DNA of 33,786 nt from Alphaproteobacteria bacterium (GTDB taxonomy: Bacteria > Bacteroidota > Bacteroidia > Bacteroidales > FEN-979). A model generated the notes under the pieces. The model did no database searches. It was not told the DNA's origin and worked only from the letters and a program-made list of their open reading frames with translations. The first letter of the stretch is position 1. Every line of letters starts with the position of its first letter. The DNA lies in NCBI GenBank assembly GCA_009928665.1, contig SACF01000046.1:1-33786 (forward strand), written 5' to 3'. This document shows, piece after piece, positions 9,401 to 17,707 of this stretch. The position numbers and the translations under genes are program-made.

Positions 9401-10919
9401 GGTGCATCCCTTGCAGGACAGCCTGAAATTCTTTGCCGCCAAAGCCCGGTTCAACATCCGCACCAATGTGATCCGCGCCGAAGAGGTCCGGATTATTAAA
9501 GTCGCGGATGCTGCCATTTATCCCGATTCCGGGAAAGTGGTGATATTCAAAGATGCACAGATGCAGCCTTTATCCCGGGCGATGGTCATTGCCAACACCA
9601 AAAACCGTCAGCACCAGTTTTACAACGCGAACCTCTCCATCGCTTCCCGAAAAAATTACACCGGGAACGGCGACCTGGATTATATCGACCGTACCGGAGA
9701 ACGCCAGAAGATCCATTTCTCGGAAATCCGCGTCGATTCGGCGATTCAGACCGTGGCCGCAGGGAGTATCAGCGATTCGGCACACTTTGTCCTGAGTCCT
9801 GAATTTGCCTTTAAGGGGGATGTGCAACTGGCTGCTTCAGAAAAGTTTATGCATTTCGATGGAGGCTTCCACCCCATTACCGACTGCATCCGTCAGAAGC
9901 CCGAGTGGATAAGGTTCAACGGGAAGATCAATCCGGGCCGGGTTCAGATCCCCGTAGTATTTCCGCTGCGAAACCTGAGCAATGAACCGGCCAACCTGGG
10001 ACTGATGTTTTCCAATACGGATGGCAGGATCATTCCCTCCTTTTTCTGGCGGAAACTGAGTTTCAGCGATACCACCATCGTCACGGCGCAGGGATTTGTT
10101 GAATACAACATCCCGACCACCGAATTCCGTGTTGCCTCCCCGGAAAAGCTGAACAACCTGGCGGCGCTGAGTAATTTCCTCGCATTAAATACGACCAATT
10201 GCATGGTACGCGGCGAAGGAAAACTGAGCCTCGGCCTTAACTCCGAGCACCTGCGGATGGAGAATTGGGGAACGTTCGATTATTTTATCCTGCCTGATTC
10301 ATCGCGAATCCATCTCTCCGTCGCCATGAACTTCCCATTTTCGGTTGAGGGATTGCAAAAGTTCAGTGATCAGGTGGAATCGGTGAATCTTCCCGGAGTC
10401 AACCTGATGAAAACACCCTATTCGATGGTGCTGGACCGGGTGATGAACCCGCAGGAAGCGGAACGGTTGAAGAATGAGATGGAGCTGATGGGAAAATATA
10501 AAAAATTTCCGGAGATCCTCGAGCGAACCCTCTTCCTGGCCGATGTCTGGATGAAGTGGGATACTGCCAGCCGGTCCTATGTCTCCTACGGCAACATCGG
10601 CATTGCCAATATCGGTAAAAACCAGGTTAATAAATATGTCAAAGGGATCCTTGAATTTACGAAAAAGCGCAATGGCGACGAATTTACGCTGTACTTTGAG
10701 CTGACGCGCGACGACTGGTTTTATTTCAATTACCGGGGACGGACACTCGTGGCGCTTTCTTCCGATCTGGCCTTCAACGACCTTATCCGGGCTGCGGCCC
10801 AGTCGAAACAGGAGCAGAAACGGGTAAGCCATCTTGCCAAAGGATTTGTCTATTCGCTTGCCACGGAACGGAAAAAACGGGATTTCCTGCGAAAATTTAA
10901 TTCAGAGGATGCCGAATGA
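6414..10919 (+). CDS. Large exported protein of unknown function (1501 aa)
   Basis: I do not recognise this protein. It has an N-terminal signal peptide (hydrophobic core about 8-22, probable cleavage around residue 27), so it is exported to the periplasm or outer membrane. It carries neither a lipobox Cys nor a T9SS sorting domain. Residues 40-150 look helical. Much of the rest is beta-rich, with alternating strands and repeated statements of the type 'DSLxF', reminiscent of long envelope beta-scaffold proteins. Residues about 458-520 read like a winged-helix fold (TITLEELTRYMNKPPEQV then LLNLANRGFLVYD), which is unexpected in an exported protein. The C-terminal 60 residues are rich in Lys/Arg and helical. 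The start overlaps the prmA stop (ATGA), so translation is coupled. The ORF is intact over 4.5 kb with ordinary codon use, which argues strongly for a real gene. Confidence 0.85.
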   Translation: MSRIFTRLFIILTLSGIFFLVAPDASGQKKAWFTGDSAKFTTEINGIFANLADNEQKIIKPGIEAFQKKWSENLFDEPQKKEIILLLNEMVKKKIRPFPDFYNYFKALNIFIDTRQPVEYFSPWTGILIKLIGDKNTRKFQAYLKSTSDLFAGQLVYKSPTTSWKAGTVKFQLKYDSVPFIEFPATDLVCYANDDSLNVYGTRGIYYPLSSTWKGTSGRVNWKRAGEDPDKIFALLDHYEIQMRFSKFTADSVRFTHKRYFPSPITGKYVDKVLADVTEEKASYPRFYSYDKMIGIEKLFNNIDYLGGFAMEGSRIVGSGDNTTDARLFFKKDGKDFVVARSKSFIIRPDRINATIASITIYHENDSIFHPGLQLKYMDEMKELSFTKDERLVTISPWFDSFHKIEIYCEALFWKVGEPKISFEMMKGPSKESKAVFESSSYYSLHRYERLRGIDEINPLDLIKFFTEKIKRRTITLEELTRYMNKPPEQVEVQLLNLANRGFLVYDFENKIARIKTKLYDYVKAHAGKADYDVIFFNSFVTNTANGILNLETFDLKIQGVPMVVLSDSQQVTIYPKNAEVVLKKDMDFMFSGKMEAGLFDFYTRDCSFEYNKFRINLPFIDSMTFYVRSKTWDPKTNTFPLIKVRTAVTKLAGELLIDEPDNKSGMRALQQYPIFTNRNNAYVYWDKKSIQKGVYTKDKFFFEVQPFTINSLDVVATDSLDFTGALTSAGIFPTISQPLRVRPDYSLGLEKSTDSTGLPTYGGKGHFISKIDLSDRGLRGDGVHTFLNSVSRSRDFLFLPDSMKTIARNFDMAEVTSPVEFPQTHGDSVRQFWLPYKDSLIITSMKKAVAMYNDQSTFDGTLALTPRMLSGSGTMKIRDAEMDSKGFQFKRRTFDALIANFRIKSYDLADLTISTKNYQTHFDFDERKGIFKSNVGISKVEFPLNKYVCSMDRFDWLIDSEEIQLANEQSRKVTADSLSLAQLIDLGYTGSEFISVHPLQDSLKFFAAKARFNIRTNVIRAEEVRIIKVADAAIYPDSGKVVIFKDAQMQPLSRAMVIANTKNRQHQFYNANLSIASRKNYTGNGDLDYIDRTGERQKIHFSEIRVDSAIQTVAAGSISDSAHFVLSPEFAFKGDVQLAASEKFMHFDGGFHPITDCIRQKPEWIRFNGKINPGRVQIPVVFPLRNLSNEPANLGLMFSNTDGRIIPSFFWRKLSFSDTTIVTAQGFVEYNIPTTEFRVASPEKLNNLAALSNFLALNTTNCMVRGEGKLSLGLNSEHLRMENWGTFDYFILPDSSRIHLSVAMNFPFSVEGLQKFSDQVESVNLPGVNLMKTPYSMVLDRVMNPQEAERLKNEMELMGKYKKFPEILERTLFLADVWMKWDTASRSYVSYGNIGIANIGKNQVNKYVKGILEFTKKRNGDEFTLYFELTRDDWFYFNYRGRTLVALSSDLAFNDLIRAAAQSKQEQKRVSHLAKGFVYSLATERKKRDFLRKFNSEDAE

Positions 10920-10944
10920 TATTTTTAACCATGCAAGGCTGGTA

Positions 10945-10975
10945 TTTGTCGTACCGGTTGAAAAGTTTAATTTAG
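10945..10975 (+). promoter_or_regulatory. Putative promoter upstream of plsY
   Basis: TTTG at 10945-10948 and TAATTTAG at 10968-10975 are separated by 19 bp, the usual -33/-7 spacing in Bacteroidota. The -7 box differs from TAnnTTTG at one position. plsY begins 20 bp downstream. Confidence 0.4.
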
Positions 10976-10994
10976 CCGCGTTTTAAGTAAAAGG

Positions 10995-11645
10995 ATGTTG
11001 CTGATATATCTAATTCCGGAGGTGGTACTGGCTTATCTGATCGGTTCGATCCCTTCAGCGGTATGGGTTGGCCGGATCTTTTACGGGATCGACGTCAGGG
11101 ACCACGGCAGCGGGAACGCAGGCGCCACGAACGTCATCAGGGTATTGGGCTATAAGGCGGGGATCCCGGTATTGCTTTTCGATGTCTTCAAAGGTTGGCT
11201 CGCCGTTCAGATCGCTTCCTGGATCGGGGTTCCCGGTTTTTCGCCTGACCAGGTCGAATATGTCAGGATCATGCTTGCTTTTGCTGCAGTGCTCGGGCAT
11301 GTCTTTCCGGCCTTTGCAGGATTCAAAGGGGGGAAAGGGGTCGGTACCATCGCGGGGGCCGGTATTGCCTTGTATCCGCTTGCAGTGCTGATTGTCCTCG
11401 GGGTTTTTATCATCGTTCTGACGGTGTCGCGGTATGTTTCGCTCTCTTCCATCATTTCGGCGCTGTTGTTTCCGGTGGTCGTGATCCTTGTATTGGGTGA
11501 ACGACATCCGGGACTCATGGTACTGGCCCTCGTAATAGCCATTTTTATTCCGCTGACCCATCGTAAAAACATCTCCAGGCTGATCCGCGGTGATGAAAAA
11601 AAATTCGATTTCAGCCGAAAGAAAGATTCCGGTGCAAAACTGTAA
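10995..11645 (+). CDS. plsY: Acyl-phosphate:glycerol-3-phosphate acyltransferase PlsY
   Basis: Inner-membrane enzyme that transfers an acyl group from acyl-phosphate to glycerol-3-phosphate, making lysophosphatidic acid for phospholipid synthesis. The 216-residue protein has about five hydrophobic helices and the three conserved cytoplasmic motifs of the family: GSIPSA (17-22), GSGNAGATNV (38-47) with the Asn/Gly residues used in binding, and GFKGGKGVGT (about 109-118). The C-terminal tail is Lys-rich and somewhat longer than in many orthologues. It is followed by a separate dnaN promoter. Confidence 0.95.
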   Translation: MLLIYLIPEVVLAYLIGSIPSAVWVGRIFYGIDVRDHGSGNAGATNVIRVLGYKAGIPVLLFDVFKGWLAVQIASWIGVPGFSPDQVEYVRIMLAFAAVLGHVFPAFAGFKGGKGVGTIAGAGIALYPLAVLIVLGVFIIVLTVSRYVSLSSIISALLFPVVVILVLGERHPGLMVLALVIAIFIPLTHRKNISRLIRGDEKKFDFSRKKDSGAKL

Positions 11646-11654
11646 GTGCCTTTG

Positions 11655-11687
11655 TTTTGGTGAAATAATCATAATTTTGTATCTTTG
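11655..11687 (+). promoter_or_regulatory. Bacteroidota-type promoter for dnaN
   Basis: TTTTG at 11655-11659 and a perfect -7 box TATCTTTG at 11680-11687 are separated by 20 bp, a good match to the primary sigma factor consensus of Bacteroidota. The dnaN ATG lies 26 bp downstream of the -7 box. Confidence 0.6.
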
Positions 11688-11713
11688 AAACGTTTTTGTA
11701 AATCCTGATAATC

Positions 11714-12838
11714 ATGAAATTCATTATCTCCAGCACCGTTTTACTTAAGAATCTTCAAGCCATTCTGGGCGTAATCAATACCAATAACACCCTGCCCATC
11801 CTCGATGATTTTCTTTTCGAATTGACCGATGACAATCTCACGGTAACATCTTCGGATCTGGAAACAACCATGCGGGTGATCATTAAGCCCGACATGTCGG
11901 AGGATAACGGGAGCATTGCCATTCCGGCAAAAATTCTGGTTGATACCCTGAAGACCTTTCCGGACATCCCCATTGCCTTTACGATCGATATGACCACCCA
12001 GATGATTGAAATATCGGCAGGGGAAGGAAAATACAAGCTTTCCGGACACAAAAGCGATGAATACCCCCGCACCCCCTCCCTGGATGACACCAACGCAGTG
12101 CAGTTTGATTCGACCCTTCTGGCCTATGCCATCAATAAAACCCTGTTTGCCACCGGGAACGATGAGCTCCGGCTCGTGTTGTCGGGGATATTCTGCGAGC
12201 TGACCCCCGATGATGTTACCTTTGTTGCCACCGATGCCCACAAACTCGTCAGGTACCGCCGCACCGATGTGACCTCGGCCGAATCGACGGCATTCATTCT
12301 TCCGAAGAAACCGATGAACCTCCTGAAGAACATCCTCACGAACCAGACGCTTCCGGTGACCATTGAATATAACCGCACCAACGCCTTTTTCTCTTTCGGA
12401 AACATCCACCTGATCTGCAGGTTGATCGACGGTAAGTACCCCAATTACGACGCGGTCATTCCCAAGGAAAACCCCAATAAACTCACCATCGACCGCCATG
12501 CCCTGCTCACATCGATCAGGCGGGTATCGATCTTCGCCAACCAGTCGACCCACCAGATCCGGTTCCGGATCTCAGGGCAGGAACTGGTACTGAGCGCCGA
12601 GGATATTGATTTTTCGAATGAAGCCCGCGAAAGGTTGTCATGCGCCTATGAAGGGGAAGACCTGGAGATCGGATTCAATTCGAAATTCCTGGTCGAAATG
12701 CTCAGCAACATTGATACCGTGGAAGTGCGTCTGGAGATGTCGGCGCCCAACCGAGCCGGGATCCTCACCCCCGTGAACAGTGAAAATAAGGCTGAGGATA
12801 TCCTGATGTTGGTTATGCCCGTTATGCTAAACAAGTGA
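11714..12838 (+). CDS. dnaN: DNA polymerase III subunit beta (sliding clamp)
   Basis: Ring-forming processivity clamp that tethers the replicative polymerase to DNA. The 374-residue protein has the expected three clamp domains (about 1-118, 125-245 and 246-374). Recognisable elements include MKFIISSTVLLKNLQAI at the N-terminus, the LPILDDFLFE segment, FVATDAHKLVRYR in the middle domain, the DGKYPNYDAVIP loop, and the C-terminal ILMLVMPVML strand. It has its own promoter. No dnaA or recF is adjacent, so there is no sign here of a dnaA-dnaN origin cluster. Confidence 0.97.
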   Translation: MKFIISSTVLLKNLQAILGVINTNNTLPILDDFLFELTDDNLTVTSSDLETTMRVIIKPDMSEDNGSIAIPAKILVDTLKTFPDIPIAFTIDMTTQMIEISAGEGKYKLSGHKSDEYPRTPSLDDTNAVQFDSTLLAYAINKTLFATGNDELRLVLSGIFCELTPDDVTFVATDAHKLVRYRRTDVTSAESTAFILPKKPMNLLKNILTNQTLPVTIEYNRTNAFFSFGNIHLICRLIDGKYPNYDAVIPKENPNKLTIDRHALLTSIRRVSIFANQSTHQIRFRISGQELVLSAEDIDFSNEARERLSCAYEGEDLEIGFNSKFLVEMLSNIDTVEVRLEMSAPNRAGILTPVNSENKAEDILMLVMPVMLNK

Positions 12839-12907
12839 AGCGGCGAAGAATAACCGGCTGAAAATACGATAAGGGTTTATTTTACGTTCATCTTAAAATT
12901 ATTCAGT

Positions 12908-13462
12908 ATGATTAACCGATATGTTTCCTTAGGCCTGGTTGCTGTTTCCATGATACTGGTCTCATCTTCCTGCGGGAAGCTTAAAGAGCTTTCGGCCTTC
13001 GATGTCGCCTACACGCTTCCCAGAACCACCTTTACCTATCAGCCGACCCAGTTGAAATCGGGCGAACAACTTTTGTACTCTGGCTTTTTCAACGCGAACC
13101 TCGACAGCATTTTGCAGGCGAACGGCTTTTCGAGCGGTTTGGTCGGAAATACCATGGTGACAAGCTGTTCCGTAACGATTCAGGAGCCGTCGAATATTAC
13201 CTTCAGTTGGCTGCAATCGGCCCGGGCTGAAGTTTCGGCCAACGAAAATTTCACTCCGGCACAACCCGTCGGATCCGTCATAAACCAGGATCCGCTGAAC
13301 AAGACGGTCGTATTGACCATGAACAACACCAACATTCGCCCCTATCTGAACGGTAAGGCTTTTTACTTCCGGATCTTTGGCGTCCTGAACGGAGCGGTTC
13401 CTTCCGAATGGGTGCAGATGTATGTCGACGGAACCCTTCAGATGCACCTGGAGCCTTTGTAA
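12908..13462 (+). CDS. Putative lipoprotein of unknown function
   Basis: An exported protein of 184 residues. The N-terminus is a type II signal peptide with a lipobox-like LVSSSC, giving a lipidated Cys22. The mature part is rich in Thr/Ser and Asn with alternating hydrophobic residues, suggesting a small beta-sandwich. I do not recognise a family. It lies 69 bp downstream of dnaN and ends just before a strong bidirectional terminator, so it is the last gene of this plus-strand run. The existence of the gene is well supported by its start, signal peptide and terminator; its function is unknown. Confidence 0.75.
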   Translation: MINRYVSLGLVAVSMILVSSSCGKLKELSAFDVAYTLPRTTFTYQPTQLKSGEQLLYSGFFNANLDSILQANGFSSGLVGNTMVTSCSVTIQEPSNITFSWLQSARAEVSANENFTPAQPVGSVINQDPLNKTVVLTMNNTNIRPYLNGKAFYFRIFGVLNGAVPSEWVQMYVDGTLQMHLEPL

Positions 13463-13483
13463 GATCTTGTAAGAGAGAGTTAT

Positions 13484-13520
13484 AAAAAAAAAGAGCGGGA
13501 ACATGTCCCGCTCTTTTTTT
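13484..13520. terminator. Bidirectional intrinsic terminator
   Basis: A perfect 9-bp stem (13492-13500 AGAGCGGGA pairing with 13506-13514) with a 5-nt loop is flanked by an A-run (13484-13492) on the left and a T-run (13514-13520) on the right. It can therefore terminate the plus-strand lipoprotein transcript and the convergent minus-strand cold-shock gene. Confidence 0.9.
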
Positions 13521-13536
13521 ACTTCAATGAAACAGA

Positions 13537-13728
13537 TTAGTCTTTTCGAACATTGATTGCCTTTTTTCCGCGTTTGTCCTCTGTGATGTCAAAAGAAACC
13601 TGGTCATTTTCACGAATTTTGTCCACCAATCCGCTTACGTGAACGAAAACTTCCTGTTGGCCTTCATCGTCGATGATGAAACCAAAACCTTTTCTTTCAT
13701 TGAAAAATTTTACTTTACCTGTTGACAT
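13537..13728 (-). CDS. Cold-shock domain protein (CspA family)
   Basis: A 63-residue single cold-shock domain that binds single-stranded RNA or DNA and acts as an RNA chaperone. RNP1 (KGFGFI, 13-18) and RNP2 (VFVHVS, 27-32) are intact, and the start MSTGKVKFF is typical. The gene is monocistronic, convergent with the lipoprotein gene and separated from it by the terminator. On the minus strand a TAAATTCG box (one mismatch to TAnnTTTG) lies about 40 bp upstream of the start, leaving room for a modest AT-rich 5' leader. Confidence 0.95.
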   Translation of the reverse strand: MSTGKVKFFNERKGFGFIIDDEGQQEVFVHVSGLVDKIRENDQVSFDITEDKRGKKAINVRKD

Positions 13729-13866
13729 AATACTTTAAAATTAGAATGAATAACCAGAGCGAATTTACAATTAAAAATGAAAAACAAGAAATTTGTTAAA
13801 TATTTTTAAAATTGTCATCCGTTTATATCGGATTTAATTCTATAATTTTACAAAAAAACAGACCCC

Positions 13867-15321
13867 ATGAAAGACCTTTCCTTAACGCTGGAAAACCTCG
13901 ATGGTGCTTTTCCCGAAACTTTTACCCAGGAGCAGATTGCCAAGGCGAAGACTATTTTTTTGAAGCGGTTGGCGGAGGATGCTCATAAACTATACCAGGG
14001 CAAGATACAAACTGTTCCCAAGGCGCCGGTTGTAGGATTCAACTGGTTTAATGTATGGTACACACCGGGTGTATCAAAGATCTCTACTGATATCCGCGAT
14101 AACAACGATGCCTCTTTTGACCTCACAAACCGGGGCAACCTGGTTGCCGTTGTGAGTGATTCGACCCGGGTGTTGGGTGATGGCGATTGCACGCCTCCGG
14201 GAGGGTTGGGCGTGATGGAAGGAAAGGCCTTCCTGATGAAATACCTGGGCGGAATCGATGCGGTGGCTTTGTGTGTCGACAGTCGCGGACCCGACGGGAA
14301 AAACGATCCCGACAAGATCATCGAATTCGTTAAGATGTGTCAACCCAGTTTCGGGGCGGTAAACCTCGAAGACATCTCCCAGCCGAACTGTTTCAAGGTG
14401 CTCGATGTTCTGCGTGAAACCTGCGATATTCCTGTTTGGCACGACGATGCACAGGGAACTGCCTGCGTTACGCTCGCGGGGGTTCTCAATGCCCTGAAGC
14501 TGGCCGGGAAGAGTCTTCACGATGTACGCATTGTGCTTCACGGTGCGGGAGCTTCAAATACAACCATTGCCAGGTTGCTCATTGCCGATGGCGCCGATCC
14601 CGTCAGGATGATCATGTTCGACACCAAGGGGTCCCTCCATTCCGGCCGCACGGATATCAAGGCCGATCCCCGCTTTTACCGGAAGTGGGAGTTGTGTGAG
14701 ACCACCAACCCTTTAAAAATTCCGACCATGGATGAAGCCATGAAAGGCGCCGATGTCCTGATTTCACTGTCAACACCCGGACCGGATGTAATCAAACGGC
14801 CATGGGTCCATTCCATGGCTGATAAATCGATCGTGTTCTGCTGTGCCAATCCGGTTCCAGAGATTTATCCTTACGCGGCAAAAGAAGAAGGCGCATTCAT
14901 CGTGGCAACCGGCAGAGGCGATTTCCCCAACCAGGTGAACAATTCCATTGGTTTCCCGGGCATTTTAAAGGGAGCCCTGATGGTTCGAGCCCGCAAGATC
15001 ACCGACAGCATGGCTATTGCCGCAGCCCACTCGCTCGCTGAATATGCCGAAAAACGCGGGATCCATCCCGACGACATCGTTCCAAACATGGAAGAAGCCG
15101 CGGTGTTCCCCTACGAAGCAGCCGATGTGGCCATGCAGGCCATCAAGGATGGCGTCGCCCGTATCACAATGACCCGCGAAGAAGCTTTTCAGAAGGCCAA
15201 AAAAGATATTGAACACGCCCGCTGCCTTACTCGCAGCTTAATGGATAAGGGCTTCATCGACATGCCCCCTGCCTCCATGATCCACGATGCCCTCGCGTAT
15301 GCCATCAAACAGGTGAGCTAG
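13867..15321 (+). CDS. NAD(P)-dependent malic enzyme
   Basis: Decarboxylates malate to pyruvate with reduction of NAD(P). The 484-residue protein is of the short bacterial type without a phosphotransacetylase-like C-terminal domain. Key features: catalytic Tyr65 in WYTPGV, Lys120 in MEGKAFLMKY, metal-binding acids in NLEDIS (166-171) and HDDAQGT (192-198), the dinucleotide loop GAGASN (226-231), and the ANPVPEIYP segment. Cofactor preference cannot be decided by eye. The gene is monocistronic, with an AT-rich leader shared with the divergent cold-shock gene. Confidence 0.93.
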   Translation: MKDLSLTLENLDGAFPETFTQEQIAKAKTIFLKRLAEDAHKLYQGKIQTVPKAPVVGFNWFNVWYTPGVSKISTDIRDNNDASFDLTNRGNLVAVVSDSTRVLGDGDCTPPGGLGVMEGKAFLMKYLGGIDAVALCVDSRGPDGKNDPDKIIEFVKMCQPSFGAVNLEDISQPNCFKVLDVLRETCDIPVWHDDAQGTACVTLAGVLNALKLAGKSLHDVRIVLHGAGASNTTIARLLIADGADPVRMIMFDTKGSLHSGRTDIKADPRFYRKWELCETTNPLKIPTMDEAMKGADVLISLSTPGPDVIKRPWVHSMADKSIVFCCANPVPEIYPYAAKEEGAFIVATGRGDFPNQVNNSIGFPGILKGALMVRARKITDSMAIAAAHSLAEYAEKRGIHPDDIVPNMEEAAVFPYEAADVAMQAIKDGVARITMTREEAFQKAKKDIEHARCLTRSLMDKGFIDMPPASMIHDALAYAIKQVS

Positions 15322-15416
15322 AGAGATTAGAAATTAGCGAATAGAATAACACCTTTGCCAATACGGGGCAAAATTCCTGGTCCGTTGCTGCGACCAGAAC
15401 GAAGTTAATATTGACC
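15322..15416. other. Convergent intergenic region with two hairpins
   Basis: Between the convergent malic enzyme and GH27 genes there are two short inverted repeats. TTTGCC (15354-15359) pairs with GGCAAA (15367-15372), and CTGGTC (15377-15382) pairs with GACCAG (15392-15397). Neither is followed by a clear T-run, so terminator function is possible but not established. Confidence 0.35.
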
Positions 15417-17687
15417 TCAGTTTTCTTTCCGGAGGGTCACCAGTCTGGCTCCATGGCGCGGAACCTTCATCTCGATGTGGTTACGGACGGCTCCCAGGTC
15501 GGTTTGCCTCCACAAATCACGGAGCATCCAGGTTCCGGTCAACCGCATATCCTTGAAATCGAAGGGTACATAATTCGTTTTTTCTGTCATGTTGAAGAAT
15601 CCGACGGCAATCGATCCATTCTCAAGTTCCTTTGCCCAGATCTGGTATCCCTGGCCTTTTCGGATCAGGGATGCCTGTTTTCCGCAGGGATCCTGGTTTA
15701 CAGCCAGAACTTCATCGTTGGTGAGCAGATTCAGGGTAAAGGCATCCAGCCGGTCCAGATCGCAGCCAATGAGCAATGGTGCGGCGAGCAGACTCCAGAG
15801 GGTGATGTGGGTATATTGTTCATTGGGAGTCAGCCGGGTATAATGTAAGGCCGGTCCCCATCCAACCCATCCGACGACCAGCATATCGGGATCATTCCAG
15901 CGTCCCGGCGCAGCATACGGTGCGCAGATGTTCTGACGGAATCCGATTTTCGACATGCTCTCCCAGGTATCTTCAATATCGCCGGTAGTGCGCCACGAAT
16001 TCCCATCGACTTCAGCGCCCCATTCCCAAACGTTACCCATCCCGTACTGGCACAGGCTGTAATGGATATCGCGATTCACCTTCCGGATGGCATGCCGCAT
16101 CTCTTTGTACGGCGCTTTTAACTGTTCCGGAGTGGGTTTCGGGGCGATTTGCCCGTAGGAGCACCAGTCGTATTTCAGGTAATCGATGCCCCATGCCGCG
16201 TAATTCCGGGCATCTTTCTCCTCGAACAGGTAACTTCCCTCATAACCCCCACAGGTTTTCGGTCCAGGGGAGGAATAGATCCCGATTTTAAGCCCGAGTG
16301 AATGTACATAACCACACAGCGCTTTCATATCGGGGAACTTCTCGTTGGTGAGTATGTTGCCGTTGCGATCGTGCGTGTCCTCCCAGCCATCGTCGATGTT
16401 GATGTAAGTCCAGCCGTGATCGATCAGTCCGCTCGATTTCATCGCGTTAGCCGACTGCCGCACTTTCTGATCGCTTACGCTCAATCCCCAGCAATTCCAA
16501 CTGTTCCAACCCAACGGGGGGGTCAGTGAGATCAGGTCGCCGACCATAATCTTCAAGTCCCGTTCGGCGTTACCGAGGTTGTTTTCGACACGTAGTGTAA
16601 CCATGTATTCGCCCCGTTTTTTTATGGTGCCGGTGATGACGCCCGTAACCGAATCCAGCGACAATCCTTCGGGAAGGTTCGGGGAGGAATAACGTAACGG
16701 AGGCATTCCCGTGGCGGCAATTTTGTAAAGCACCGGTGAATAGGGCCGTATCCCGAATACCGCCGCACCATTGATCGATGGTTCAGGTTTAACAGGAGGG
16801 GTGGTGAGGTAAGGAACCTCGATGGTATCTTCGATCGAGGCGCCGGAAAGTGTTTCCGTGAAGTTTACGATGAGGTTTGCCGCCACATAGGGATCACATT
16901 TGAAGGTAATCACGCGGTCAATCGTCATCCCGGGTGTGAGCAGCAGGTCGGCCTGTTCCGAAAAGAGTTTGATCCCGCGTTCCTCAACGGCCCGGATCTT
17001 CAAACTTCCCTGAAACTCTTTTTTCAACGATTTATTCCGGATCGTGAACTTCCGGATCACGGTGCTGTCGGATTTCCATTCGAAGGCAGACCCCGAGAAA
17101 TCAAAATCAAGGTAATCGCCGATGCCGGGAAGCGAAATTTCAGGATTATTTCCCGACATCCCACCGGCGCCGCCCTGATCGAAACATCTCACAGCGATGA
17201 GGTTTTCCTGATCCCAAAGGATTCGGGGGTCATCGACCGAAAGGACATATCTTCTCGGGATATCCCAGATTCCCCTGACTTTCGAAAAGCTGTCATCCGG
17301 AACCTGCCCGGCCTTCACCGTCACGCCATTTTCACCGATCAGTACCCCGTTCAAAAAAACCTGGTCACAGTCATCGATCTTTCCCAGGAAAAAACGGATG
17401 CTGTCGCCGTAGGGTCCATTCTTCTTCAGCGATGCGGGAATCACGACATGCTTCCGATACCAGGCGAAGCCATCCAATTCTTCATGGCCCTGGTACTCCC
17501 AGATCGTGTTGGGATCGATACCGGTCCAGGAAGAATCGTTCAAAGCGATACCGGAGTAGGAGGGATGGTCACCTTTCATGAATTTCCATCCCGAACCGAG
17601 AGAAATTTTTTCCGGCTCCTGATGTAAGGTGCATGATGATACCGACAGGATAAACAACAATAGCAGCGGGTGAAACAACTTCTTCAT
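15417..17687 (-). CDS. GH27 alpha-galactosidase-like lipoprotein with N-terminal jelly-roll and Ig-like domains
   Basis: Predicted surface or periplasmic glycosidase of 756 residues. A type II signal peptide ends at Cys19 (LSVSSC). Residues about 27-195 resemble a glycoside hydrolase family 2 sugar-binding jelly roll. Residues about 305-385 match the putative Ig (He_PIG) type (LPEGLSLDSVTGVITGT). The GH27 barrel spans about 388-680 with PLGWNSWN, the nucleophile Asp507 in LKYDWC and the acid/base Asp570 in WRTTGDI. A short beta-sandwich follows to the end. Activity is expected on alpha-galactosides or related sugars, but the substrate cannot be told. It is the last gene of a minus-strand run, 20 bp after the PD40 gene. 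No SusC/SusD pair is present, so this is not a classic polysaccharide utilisation locus. Confidence 0.9.
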   Translation of the reverse strand: MKKLFHPLLLLFILSVSSCTLHQEPEKISLGSGWKFMKGDHPSYSGIALNDSSWTGIDPNTIWEYQGHEELDGFAWYRKHVVIPASLKKNGPYGDSIRFFLGKIDDCDQVFLNGVLIGENGVTVKAGQVPDDSFSKVRGIWDIPRRYVLSVDDPRILWDQENLIAVRCFDQGGAGGMSGNNPEISLPGIGDYLDFDFSGSAFEWKSDSTVIRKFTIRNKSLKKEFQGSLKIRAVEERGIKLFSEQADLLLTPGMTIDRVITFKCDPYVAANLIVNFTETLSGASIEDTIEVPYLTTPPVKPEPSINGAAVFGIRPYSPVLYKIAATGMPPLRYSSPNLPEGLSLDSVTGVITGTIKKRGEYMVTLRVENNLGNAERDLKIMVGDLISLTPPLGWNSWNCWGLSVSDQKVRQSANAMKSSGLIDHGWTYINIDDGWEDTHDRNGNILTNEKFPDMKALCGYVHSLGLKIGIYSSPGPKTCGGYEGSYLFEEKDARNYAAWGIDYLKYDWCSYGQIAPKPTPEQLKAPYKEMRHAIRKVNRDIHYSLCQYGMGNVWEWGAEVDGNSWRTTGDIEDTWESMSKIGFRQNICAPYAAPGRWNDPDMLVVGWVGWGPALHYTRLTPNEQYTHITLWSLLAAPLLIGCDLDRLDAFTLNLLTNDEVLAVNQDPCGKQASLIRKGQGYQIWAKELENGSIAVGFFNMTEKTNYVPFDFKDMRLTGTWMLRDLWRQTDLGAVRNHIEMKVPRHGARLVTLRKEN

Positions 17688-17707
17688 AGGGATACAGGAT
17701 TTCTTGG

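Noticed and set aside
11741..12553. 270-codon minus-strand ORF opposite dnaN
   Set aside because: Lies entirely within dnaN; composition is that of a reverse-complement shadow.
11680..12838. Replication origin next to dnaN
   Set aside because: No dnaA gene, DnaA-box cluster or AT-rich unwinding region seen; in Bacteroidota dnaN is often away from the origin.
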